From Thiogranum longum (GTDB lineage: Bacteria > Pseudomonadota > Gammaproteobacteria > DSM-19610): a stretch of DNA of 64,000 nucleotides. Positions 26,021 to 34,194 of the stretch are shown one piece after another. The stretch is taken from assembly GCF_004339085.1 (NCBI RefSeq), contig NZ_SMFX01000001.1:2263253-2327252 (forward strand), read 5' to 3'. The stretch's first letter is position 1; every line of letters starts with the position of its first letter. The position numbers and the translations under genes are program-made. The notes beneath the pieces are model-generated. The model worked only from the letters and a program-made list of their open reading frames with translations, searched no databases and was not told the DNA's origin.

Positions 26021-27487
26021 TCAGTCCTCCGGCATACGCAACACGCCCTCATACGATTCCTTGAAGGCGTTACACGCCGCCAGTTGTGCTTTTGCTTGCG
26101 CATAATCGGAAAAATCGATCCTTGATGTGAAACGGTGGGCACGGTCCATCATACTGATGAAAGGCAGCGGCTCGTCATCGCGCGACAGTCGCCGCAGATT
26201 CAGCAGGTAGTCTTCGCGATAGACGGTGGGGATGAGGATTCGCGACTGGCCGCTTGATACGAGTTCCGCATTCATGAACAGGCGGCTTAAACGGCCGTTG
26301 CCGTCCACCATGGGGTGTACTTCGGAGATCAGAAACATCAGGTAGGCGGCACGTTCAAAGCCGGGGGCCAGCCCCTGGTACAGGTCAAAGCCACGCAGTA
26401 ACGTACCGCGCACCAGTTCCGGGTGGACAAAAACGGTGTCACCGGCACGGTTGATCTCTGTTTTGAACTCACCGGCACGGATTTCAGGCCGCTGGGCGAA
26501 AAGGGCCAGGTGGCGACGTTTGATCAGTTGCAGGAGGTCTTCAACGCTTTCTGGCGTGGTTTGCATGGCGGCGCGATTACTGGTGACCTGGTAGGTGCCG
26601 AGGATGTCGTGTGAATCTTTTGGGCGATCCTGCATGATGCGGCCTTCAAAGATCACCGCTGCCGCCTGATCCACCTCGAATTCAGTGCCTTCGATGTAGT
26701 TTGAGAAATAGGCATCGAAAAACGCACTGTTTTCCCAGCCCTGTGCGGATTCGCCCCGAAACTCGACGGGGTTGCGCTTGAGGGCGTCGACCAATAGCTC
26801 GAACCGGGTCAGCCGGTCCGGGTCGTAAGGCTCCCCGCGCGCACGTCCGAGACCTGCCCGGGTATGCAGCGTGGCAGCGGGCCGGGTTCTCAACAAGGCT
26901 CCGATCAGCTGGTCCAGCTGCGTGAATTCGCGGGTCAGGCCCAGGCGCTTTGACACCACCCGCGCATCGTCGCGCAGCGCATTCACCGCCGCCTCCCCCT
27001 TGATGCGCAACTGCCGCTCCAGGAAGGACTCTACCTCGACGACGCCCACCGACTTTGCCAGGGTTTTACGCGCCCGTGACGGTTGCAGGTTTTCCAGCAA
27101 CTGGCGGGGCACCGAAGCGAGGAACAGGCCCATGGGTAATGCCATGTCCAGCGCATCGGGGCCGGGGCCCTCGATGGCACGCAGGGTCAGGCCCGGCAAC
27201 ACGATGCGCCGGTTTCGGGTGGTGGTGACAAATGCCTCCTGCACGCCTTGCAGGGACAGGCCCCGGAACGCAGTACGGTGGCTCAAGGTAGCGCCCGGAA
27301 AATAATGCGCCACAATCTCCAGCCAGTTCCGGCGTATCAGGGTTTCAGGCGGTTCATCGCTGGCGCCGTAGATGCGCGGCGCGATCTTCCGCAAACGCCC
27401 CGCCTTGACCTGGCGGGAGATGCGCTTTGACTCGGCCGGATCCGATGAAGAGAACACGATCTCCGCAAGTGGCGGCGTTTTTTTCAT
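26021..27487 (-). CDS. Fic-domain AMPylase with AbiEi-like N-terminal domain
   Basis: A 488-residue protein. Residues about 15-75 look like the winged-helix start of AbiEi-type antitoxin regulators (SKRISRQVKAGRLRKI ... IYGA). The C-terminal half is Fic, with the full active motif HPMVDGNGRLSR at 391-402. An inhibitory helix motif SNYIEG (S/T-x3-E-G) lies at 262-267, before the Fic motif as in class II Fic proteins. It should transfer AMP from ATP to a target Tyr/Ser/Thr once the inhibitory Glu is displaced. It may be a toxin with DNA-binding self-control. It is at the left end of the defence island, transcribed away from it. Confidence 0.85.
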   Translation of the reverse strand: MKKTPPLAEIVFSSSDPAESKRISRQVKAGRLRKIAPRIYGASDEPPETLIRRNWLEIVAHYFPGATLSHRTAFRGLSLQGVQEAFVTTTRNRRIVLPGLTLRAIEGPGPDALDMALPMGLFLASVPRQLLENLQPSRARKTLAKSVGVVEVESFLERQLRIKGEAAVNALRDDARVVSKRLGLTREFTQLDQLIGALLRTRPAATLHTRAGLGRARGEPYDPDRLTRFELLVDALKRNPVEFRGESAQGWENSAFFDAYFSNYIEGTEFEVDQAAAVIFEGRIMQDRPKDSHDILGTYQVTSNRAAMQTTPESVEDLLQLIKRRHLALFAQRPEIRAGEFKTEINRAGDTVFVHPELVRGTLLRGFDLYQGLAPGFERAAYLMFLISEVHPMVDGNGRLSRLFMNAELVSSGQSRILIPTVYREDYLLNLRRLSRDDEPLPFISMMDRAHRFTSRIDFSDYAQAKAQLAACNAFKESYEGVLRMPED

Positions 27488-27573
27488 GTTAAGACACAGT
27501 CAATAGGGGAAAGTGTTGAATATTGTAACTTAATATGTCATTTGTGTCAAATTTTTATATTTAAGAATCGCTG

Positions 27574-27690
27574 CCGGGCAATCAACTCGTCATAGCTAAA
27601 GGACTGCCAGTGCTCGATCTTTTTGGATTCGCGCCGCTTGCTGCGTTTTGGAGGCAGGTTTGGCATCGAAGAAGATGCCGGTGTACGTGG
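27574..27690 (-). pseudogene. Remnant of an hsdM 3' segment
   Basis: Bases 27574-27645 match 29083-29154 of the decayed hsdM without gaps and with five mismatches in 72. The match then skips 122 bases and resumes at TTTTGGAGGC, similar to 29277 onward. No frame is open across it. It is a broken partial copy of the C-terminal region of a type I methyltransferase gene. With the larger hsdM fragment at 28909 it brackets the HEPN/MNT pair. Confidence 0.75.
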
Positions 27691-27749
27691 GCATAGTTCC
27701 AGACTTTGTTTACTCTTTCCGATGCACTCATATTTTTCTACTGGCTCAA

Positions 27750-28196
27750 CTATTTTAACAATTCTGGCTTATTGTCTTTTAACCAGCCTGTAACATCATG
27801 CAGTAAATTCTCTGCATGCTTCACGCATTCATCCACAGCACTGGCAGGTATAATATCACCTGAATAGTCAGCTACATTCCGTTGCTTCCTTAATGCATCA
27901 AGCACAATCACTGTCTGTTTATCCAAACCTATTGTTTGGCCAAGAACCTGAATCATCGTCATATGATGCCCAGGCTTACTCGTCAGTGTTCTAAACCCAT
28001 TCGCCTGCAACGCAGTGTTCGATAATTGCATAATCGCTTTATAAGCTGCATCAAACCGGTTTTCAGAACTCACCTCTAAAATGTGAGAATCTGCAATATT
28101 ACGCTCAGCCGCAGCGATTAAACGGCTGATGACAGACACATCAGGCTCAACACGTTCCAGACTCACACCCACCAGATTTTCCAAGCTCATTGCCAT
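27750..28196 (-). CDS. HEPN-domain protein (toxin-side partner of MNT)
   Basis: A 148-residue helical protein whose layout fits HEPN. A motif-like RKQRNVADY stretch occurs at 103-111; the usual R-x4-6-H lacks its His here, while Y111 sits where MNT partners modify the related RX4HXY motif. Its start lies inside the nucleotidyltransferase gene (50-base overlap). HEPN/MNT pairs act as toxin-antitoxin systems in which HEPN is an RNase and MNT neutralises it by adenylylation. Because the His is missing, RNase activity is not assured. Confidence 0.75.
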   Translation of the reverse strand: MAMSLENLVGVSLERVEPDVSVISRLIAAAERNIADSHILEVSSENRFDAAYKAIMQLSNTALQANGFRTLTSKPGHHMTMIQVLGQTIGLDKQTVIVLDALRKQRNVADYSGDIIPASAVDECVKHAENLLHDVTGWLKDNKPELLK

Positions 28197-28758
28197 CTCC
28201 CATCACATCCATTTGTGGTTTCGACAACACATCTTTAATAAAACTGTCTTTAGCGTTCAGCCTTTGAATCCATTCTTTCTTGCTATAGATCTTTGGGTTT
28301 ATTTCACGCCCCAGTATTTCCTGCACCGAATAAAGCGCACTAACGGCCTCTGAAAAACCTACTTCACCGATGATCATCAAATCGATATCACTCGATGATG
28401 ATTCCTTTCCACCCGCCACCGAACCAAAGACAAATGACCAGTCTATATGCTCTGCAAGCGGAGCAAGCGCCAGTCTAATAACATCCACCACGCCAAAGGT
28501 TTTCTTAACAATGCTCAGTAATTCAGAATAAACAGGACAATCCGGATCAGCCATATAGTGATGCTGATTGCCAATTTTCGTCATGCTCAAAATACCTGCT
28601 GCCACCATACGGTCCAGCTCCCGTTTAATGGTAGCCACCCCCATCCCCGTCAAACGAATAATCTGTTTGGTGTAAAAGCTCTTTTCAGGCTGTGAATACA
28701 ACAGCCCCAGCACCTTTTGTTGGGTCGTAGTAAACAGCGCGTCACCAAGCTGGCTCAT
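28147..28758 (-). CDS. MNT nucleotidyltransferase with N-terminal winged helix
   Basis: A 203-residue protein. Residues about 8-70 form a winged-helix DNA-binding domain (YTKQIIRLTGMGVATIKREL). Residues about 100-200 form a minimal nucleotidyltransferase with GS at 112-113 and the catalytic pair D124-x-D126 (SDIDLMI). It should adenylylate the downstream HEPN partner. The DNA-binding domain together with the palindrome just upstream of the start suggests autoregulation. The C-terminal 20 residues overlap the HEPN start. Confidence 0.85.
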   Translation of the reverse strand: MSQLGDALFTTTQQKVLGLLYSQPEKSFYTKQIIRLTGMGVATIKRELDRMVAAGILSMTKIGNQHHYMADPDCPVYSELLSIVKKTFGVVDVIRLALAPLAEHIDWSFVFGSVAGGKESSSSDIDLMIIGEVGFSEAVSALYSVQEILGREINPKIYSKKEWIQRLNAKDSFIKDVLSKPQMDVMGDGNELGKSGGCESGTC

Positions 28759-28771
28759 GCCGCTAAATCTC

Positions 28772-28817
28772 GATAGTTCATAATATGTGTACGATAGTTC
28801 ATATTTTATGAACTATC
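28772..28817. promoter_or_regulatory. Operator of the HEPN/MNT pair: one palindrome plus a direct repeat
   Basis: A perfect inverted repeat GATAGTTCATA (28793-28803), TTT, TATGAACTATC (28807-28817). A third identical half-site GATAGTTCATA lies at 28772-28782, exactly 21 bases (two helical turns) away in direct orientation. It ends 13 bases upstream of the MNT start at 28758. It fits a dimeric winged-helix regulator with an additional half-site. Confidence 0.75.
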
Positions 28818-28908
28818 AACTGTGCCTCATCGCCAGCTCCGGCCTGAATATGCCCCTACTTGTGGATCAATCAAAATAAAGGCCGGCTACCCACGCTCGT
28901 TCTTGCCC

Positions 28909-29883
28909 TCAGCCATCGCACGCACCATTCCCGCCCAACACCGCCTCAACACTTCGAAACTCCTCCAACGCCGCTTCCAGCTGCTCCACAATCTCCTGCG
29001 CCAGCACCCCGGGCGCCGGCAGATTCTCCGTATCCTCCAGCGAGTCATCCTTCAGCCAGAAGATATCCAGGTTGGTCTTGTCCCGGGCAATCAGCTCGTC
29101 ATAGGTAAAGGACTTCCAGCGCTCGATCTTTTTGGATTCACGCCGCTTGCTGCGGTCATCCGCCTTGTAGCATTCAATAAACTCATCAAAATCACCCTTC
29201 ACCAACCGCTTGGTCTTCAGCGTCATGTGCACATTGGTGCGGAAATCATAAATCCACAGCTTTTTGGTCCAGGCGGTTTTGGAGGCGGGTTTGGCGTCGA
29301 AGAAGATGACGTTGGCCTTGACGCCCTGGGCGTAGAAGATGCCAGTGGGCAGGCGTAGCAAGGTGTGGAGGTCGGTGCGTTCGAGCAGGTTTTTGCGCAC
29401 GGCTTCGCCGGCGCCGCCTTCGAAGAGGACGTTATCCGGCACCACCACGGCAGCTTTGCCGTCGATCTTGAGCATGTTGGCGATGTGTTGCACGAAGTTG
29501 AGCTGTTTGTTGGAGGTTGTAGCCCAAAAGTCTTCGCGCTCATAGACCAGCTTTTCCTGCTCTTTTTTACCGGACTTTTCGTTGATGACGGTAATGGAGC
29601 TCTTTTTACCAAAGGGCGGATTGGCCAGGACCATATCGACACGGTCATCCCCCACTTCTTTGGCCAGGGCATCATTGGCGGTAATCGGGCATTCATCGCC
29701 TCCGATACCGTGCAGGTATAAGTTCATACCCGTGGGGGCACAAGTGGCACATAAGCGCACCATGCTATCGACAATATCGTTACCGCGTAAGGCGTGTTCT
29801 TTGAGATGACGTTGTTCTTTTTTGGTGCCACTATGTTTTATGCGATAGAAAGCACGTATATCTAAGAAGCTCGTCACGCTCAT
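28909..29883 (-). pseudogene. 5'-truncated type I methyltransferase (hsdM fragment)
   Basis: An open frame of 324 residues matching only the C-terminal 60% of HsdM. It holds the catalytic NPPF (88-91) and the tail that pairs with HsdS, but lacks the N-terminal helical domain and motif I (DPACGTGGF) that binds S-adenosylmethionine. It should be inactive. The residues before about 20 show no clear match to the intact hsdM. It is diverged from the intact copy just upstream by many substitutions, so it is not a recent duplication but the stump of a second type I system whose hsdR end lies at 38.7-39.2 kb. Confidence 0.85.
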
Positions 29884-29931
29884 CGGTTACACTTTTTCGC
29901 TATTGGCGGAGGCGTGACAGTTCACGTTAGC

Positions 29932-31437
29932 TCAATTCTCTAACTTACTCACGGGTAACCCCGCAGCCACATCACGAAATGCATTTAATGCGGCTTCCAG
30001 ATGATCGATTATCTCCTGCTGCAATATATCTGGTGGAGGTAAATTATCCAAATTTTCCAAACTATCATCTTTGAGCCAAAAGACGTCTAGACTCGCTTTG
30101 TCGCGAGCAATAAGGTCTTTGTATTTGTAATATTTAAATCTTTCTGCTTCTTTTCTCTTGTGCCTATCTACTGGGTTGTAGCATTTGATAAACTCCTGAA
30201 GATCGTTCAGCTGCATGGACTTCGTTTTCAGGGTAAAATGTTTATTGGTTCTGAGATCATAGAACCAAATACCCTTTGTATGTACTTTTCCATCTTTTGG
30301 CTTGTTATCAAAAAACACCACATTCGCCTTCACGCCATTGGCGTAAAAGATACCTGTAGGTAGACGAAGGATAGTATGCACATCACAGTTATCTAACCAT
30401 TTACGGCGTATTTTTTCGCCGACACCTCCTTCGAAAAGCACATTATCCGGCAATACGACCGCAGCTTGGCCGTCCGGCTTGAGCATAGATACTATGTGTT
30501 GTAAGAAATTTAACTGTTTATTGGTCGTAGTCGCCCAGAAATCTTGGCGCTCATAGGTCAACTGGTCTTTGTCCTCTTCACCTTCTTCATTGGTAATGGT
30601 CATACTGCTTTTTTTACCAAAGGGGGGATTTGCAAGCACGTAGTCATACAATGTAGACGGTTGTGTTAGTAAGGCATCTGCTCTTTCTACAGACGGCTCC
30701 CCATCTAATTCACCAATGTTATGCAAAAACAGGTTCATAAGGCATAGTCGGCGTGTAGAGGGAACTATCTCATTCCCGTGGAACGTCTCATCTCTCAAGA
30801 ATTCTTTTTGTCGTTTAGTTTGTTTCGGAGTATCTAGTTTCTTATCCAATTCATATTGCGGATGCTGGCCTGATAACCAGTTATATGCACTTAAGAAAAA
30901 ACCGCCCGTTCCACAAGCAGGGTCAGCGATCGTCTTCATGGGCTCAGGTCTAACACAGGCAACTATAGCGTCGATTAATGCACGTGGCGTAAAGTATTGC
31001 CCCGCGCCACTTTTGGTATCTTCCGCATTTTTTTGCAGAAGTCCTTCATACATATCACCCTTCGTATCAGTACCGAGACTAATCCAACTCTCACCATCAA
31101 TCATTTGGACGAGGCGACTCAATTTGGCAGGGTCTTGTATTTTATTTTGCGCCTTAAAGAATATCGCACCCAACATACCCGACTCTTTACCGAGTTTATT
31201 AAGCGTTTTTAGGTATTGGGACTCTAGCTTTGAACCGCTTAACGATCGCAATGTTGTCCAGTCATATTCTTTCGGCACATGTGTGTCACGCTTATAGGGT
31301 GGTTGTGAATACTCGTGCGCAAGTTTTAAAAATAATAAATATGTAATCTGCTCTAAATAATCGCCATAGCCTATGCCATCATCACGCAACGTATGACAGA
31401 AATTCCATATTTTTTGTATTAACGTGGATGAATTCAC
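29932..31437 (-). CDS. hsdM: Type I restriction-modification methyltransferase subunit
   Basis: A 501-residue N6-adenine methyltransferase. N-terminal helical domain (about 1-140), motif I DPACGTGGF at 172-180, catalytic NPPF at 270-273, and a C-terminal helical tail for HsdS contact. All key residues are present. It is the last gene of the leftward hsdR-hsdS-ATPase-HNH-hsdM cluster, 55 bases after the HNH gene. It modifies the sequence read by HsdS and is required for cutting by HsdR. Confidence 0.95.
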   Translation of the reverse strand: MNSSTLIQKIWNFCHTLRDDGIGYGDYLEQITYLLFLKLAHEYSQPPYKRDTHVPKEYDWTTLRSLSGSKLESQYLKTLNKLGKESGMLGAIFFKAQNKIQDPAKLSRLVQMIDGESWISLGTDTKGDMYEGLLQKNAEDTKSGAGQYFTPRALIDAIVACVRPEPMKTIADPACGTGGFFLSAYNWLSGQHPQYELDKKLDTPKQTKRQKEFLRDETFHGNEIVPSTRRLCLMNLFLHNIGELDGEPSVERADALLTQPSTLYDYVLANPPFGKKSSMTITNEEGEEDKDQLTYERQDFWATTTNKQLNFLQHIVSMLKPDGQAAVVLPDNVLFEGGVGEKIRRKWLDNCDVHTILRLPTGIFYANGVKANVVFFDNKPKDGKVHTKGIWFYDLRTNKHFTLKTKSMQLNDLQEFIKCYNPVDRHKRKEAERFKYYKYKDLIARDKASLDVFWLKDDSLENLDNLPPPDILQQEIIDHLEAALNAFRDVAAGLPVSKLEN

Positions 31438-31492
31438 TTCTCTATCTCAAATGTAATGACACAGCCATTTTGTGCTATATTAAGCTTCATTA

Positions 31493-32602
31493 TTAGGCCA
31501 CCTCGCCTAAATCAATGCCGACAACAGCATCTCTTATCATCCGAATAATTCTTTCGTTACCTTCATCAAATTCGCTCAGAAGAAACTTAAAAGCCTTTGG
31601 TTCCAAAAAATCTCCCCCAATTGCAGGACTGTCTTCTTTATCTTGCTGATAATTCGCAAGTACCACTCTTACTTCAGCATCATTAAATTCTTGTTGAATC
31701 AGTCCTCTTACTCTGTCTCTCTCACATTTTTTTGCAAAACCACGCATCCATCTATCGAAACTATTATCTAATACATCACGTTTATAACGTTTTCGAATAG
31801 AAAATACATTATCCCAGGTTTCAGCCTCATTTGAACTTGGTTGAAATTCTATTTGCCACGATGGTATTGGACGCCCTGAACCAGAATCCATTGCGCTATT
31901 ATTTAGTTCCACAGTTACAGGCTGACAGTTATATGGATCAAATGCAGTCCGACGATTCCCTTGGTCATCTCTAATTACGTCAATATCTTTTTTATAATCT
32001 CTATTACAAACTCGACACATGGGCACTAGGTTTCTCATATTTGCAGCCGCAAATGGATATATACTTTTAGCCAAATAGTGATCCTGATCTTGCGCCGTTT
32101 CCTCAGGGTTCATAAGTCGCTCAATACCACAAAATGGACATATTTTGTCTGGAATTGCATTAAATACAATCGCGTATTGTCTTTCACGCACCTCCAAGTC
32201 CGTTAACTTCCCATAACAAAACTCAAACAATTCTCGAGCCCGTGTATTGACTAGAGGAAAATCTTGTTCGATCGAGCTTATGGGCTCAGCATCGGCCAGC
32301 AAATTCACAATCTGATTCTGACTTTCTAAGACACCGAATATTTGCGCTCTTTCTCCATTTGAAAGGTTCGCTACTTCTCTTTTGTACGCAAACAACCTAT
32401 CTCTGACGCCCCTTAGTGGAATTAGCAATCGCTTGTGTGGATTATTGATCACGACATCCAGCAGCGCACGCCATCGTTGTTGGGTTTCTGGAATAGCTTG
32501 ACTTGCATCTAATTTCTGGTGTACTAATTGAATAAGCGCTACCAAAGTCTCGTGAAGCCAATTCTCCTGCGTGGCAGCAAGAGGATAACACGCTAACATC
32601 AC
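31493..32602 (-). CDS. HNH endonuclease paired with AAA ATPase (PtuB-like)
   Basis: A 369-residue protein with a zinc-bound HNH fold: CPFC at 155-158, D174-H175 as the general-base pair, N191 and the second Cys pair CRVC (196-199) followed by N200. The N-terminal 150 residues are helical and unrecognised. The C-terminal 100 residues may contact the ATPase. The ATG overlaps the ATPase stop by four bases. The pair has the composition of Septu (PtuA ATPase, PtuB HNH), but this nuclease is longer than typical PtuB. It sits inside the type I operon, between hsdS and hsdM. Confidence 0.82.
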   Translation of the reverse strand: MMLACYPLAATQENWLHETLVALIQLVHQKLDASQAIPETQQRWRALLDVVINNPHKRLLIPLRGVRDRLFAYKREVANLSNGERAQIFGVLESQNQIVNLLADAEPISSIEQDFPLVNTRARELFEFCYGKLTDLEVRERQYAIVFNAIPDKICPFCGIERLMNPEETAQDQDHYLAKSIYPFAAANMRNLVPMCRVCNRDYKKDIDVIRDDQGNRRTAFDPYNCQPVTVELNNSAMDSGSGRPIPSWQIEFQPSSNEAETWDNVFSIRKRYKRDVLDNSFDRWMRGFAKKCERDRVRGLIQQEFNDAEVRVVLANYQQDKEDSPAIGGDFLEPKAFKFLLSEFDEGNERIIRMIRDAVVGIDLGEVA

Positions 32603-34194
32603 TCCCCCTCTTTTCTTTTCAACATTCTAATTCTGTCAGCCAGATACATTCGGTCTACAGAATCGCCAAATCGATGCATGGCATTTTTAAGTTCATCAAT
32701 ATCATCAGACTGTAGCAATCCTTCCATTTCTATCTTTGGAAGATCTGACATTGGTGGCGATACTTCAAAACACTCTTCAAGAATCGTATCGAAAGTACTG
32801 CCATAGGTTTCTATATTTGGTCGACGAACTTCAATACGGTCACTTTCGATGTCTTTCTTGAAAATAAGAACATCCTCACTCTTCATGTCTGAAGCAATAA
32901 ATGGTGAATGTGTCGTTACCAAGCAATCTTGTTGTGACGCTTGTGATTTTCCTGAGCGTGTACCACCACACGTTGGCAACCCAATTATTTTTGAAATAAA
33001 TTCTACTCGCCATCGTGGATTAAAATGACTCTCTGGCTCATCTAATAAAAACAAAACATTTGGGAATGACGCCATACAAACGGTACCAAGTAGCTGCGCC
33101 AATTGATGCTCGCCATCGGAGAGCGATACATAGTCAACAGGCTCATCGCTCTTTTTAGATATAAACTCGACCCGCTCAAACCTGAAAACTTTTTGCCTTT
33201 CCATAGGTTCGGGTAGACGGGATGCAAATCGACGCTCGGTCACACCTTTCTCATATGCCTCTCTATCCTGTCTGGGAATAACGAGATCATTCAACATTGC
33301 CAACTTGTGAAAACAAGAATAGAGCTCTAATGCACCAACCTTCCAATAATTTTCGAAAGCCTTATGTGTGGCATACTGCACAAGAAAATCGAAGGTATAG
33401 ATCTGCTTCTTTTCATCCACATCGAAACATGTAGCGCTTTTTTTCAAAAACTCAATATTATCTTTGAGCTCATTAGTTAACTTAACGCCACCGGTTGGTG
33501 CTGCAGTATGTTTTAACTGAATCACACAGCGAAATGAACGAAGCATTTTTAAATTTGGTTCTTCAAGTAATTTCGAACGCACTTCAACTGGGTTTAATAG
33601 CAGATTTGCCACCAGCACTTCTAGATTTGTGCCGTAATCAATCAAGAGCATACGCGGATCTTTGATAGGCAAATGCTTCCTGTTTTCATCTTTGGCATTT
33701 GTCCTCACTTGATTCGCGTAGCCTGCCCGACTTACAAAGAATGGAATACTTAATGTTTCGTTATTGCCAGACGTGTACCCTACAATCTTTTCAGGTAATA
33801 GCTTTTCTATTTCAGAGATATCACTTACTAAAGACCAATTATCTGATACATACTTTTCTATAGTTATATCGGCTTTCTTTTTATTACTGGGAACGATTCG
33901 AAATATTCTTACTTTAATCGGCTCCGGGGTATTAATTAAATACTCTATTTCAAACTGAATATCTTCATTGGGTTTGCCTCGTTCTTCTTCAGGAAGGTAT
34001 TTCGCGAAAACCGCTTGAAATATTTCAGCTATTATTTGCAGCACCTGTGACTTACCGGTGCCGTTGGGACCAATTAGACACAATGGGGAAAATACGCTCG
34101 TATCGGGCTGGCCATTTCTAAAGGGTATTACCAAGTCATTTAGCAAACCACCGCAAGTGTCCGCCTCGACAATTTTCAGTTTAAGTATTTTCAT
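32599..34194 (-). CDS. AAA/SMC-like ATPase embedded in a type I restriction operon
   Basis: A 531-residue ABC/SMC-class ATPase: P-loop GPNGTGKS at 42-49, signature LSDGEHQ at 358-364, Walker B LFLLDE at 381-386 and a late switch region VTTHSPFI. There is no long coiled coil. It resembles PtuA and the 'restriction system-associated AAA ATPases'. It overlaps hsdS upstream by four bases and the HNH gene downstream by four. It probably controls the HNH nuclease by nucleotide state. Confidence 0.86.
   Translation of the reverse strand: MKILKLKIVEADTCGGLLNDLVIPFRNGQPDTSVFSPLCLIGPNGTGKSQVLQIIAEIFQAVFAKYLPEEERGKPNEDIQFEIEYLINTPEPIKVRIFRIVPSNKKKADITIEKYVSDNWSLVSDISEIEKLLPEKIVGYTSGNNETLSIPFFVSRAGYANQVRTNAKDENRKHLPIKDPRMLLIDYGTNLEVLVANLLLNPVEVRSKLLEEPNLKMLRSFRCVIQLKHTAAPTGGVKLTNELKDNIEFLKKSATCFDVDEKKQIYTFDFLVQYATHKAFENYWKVGALELYSCFHKLAMLNDLVIPRQDREAYEKGVTERRFASRLPEPMERQKVFRFERVEFISKKSDEPVDYVSLSDGEHQLAQLLGTVCMASFPNVLFLLDEPESHFNPRWRVEFISKIIGLPTCGGTRSGKSQASQQDCLVTTHSPFIASDMKSEDVLIFKKDIESDRIEVRRPNIETYGSTFDTILEECFEVSPPMSDLPKIEMEGLLQSDDIDELKNAMHRFGDSVDRMYLADRIRMLKRKEGE

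Noticed and set aside
31493..34194. Retron or full Septu system
   Set aside because: No reverse transcriptase or msr/msd RNA is visible; the ATPase/HNH pair alone resembles Septu but lies inside a type I operon, so it is reported as Septu-like only.
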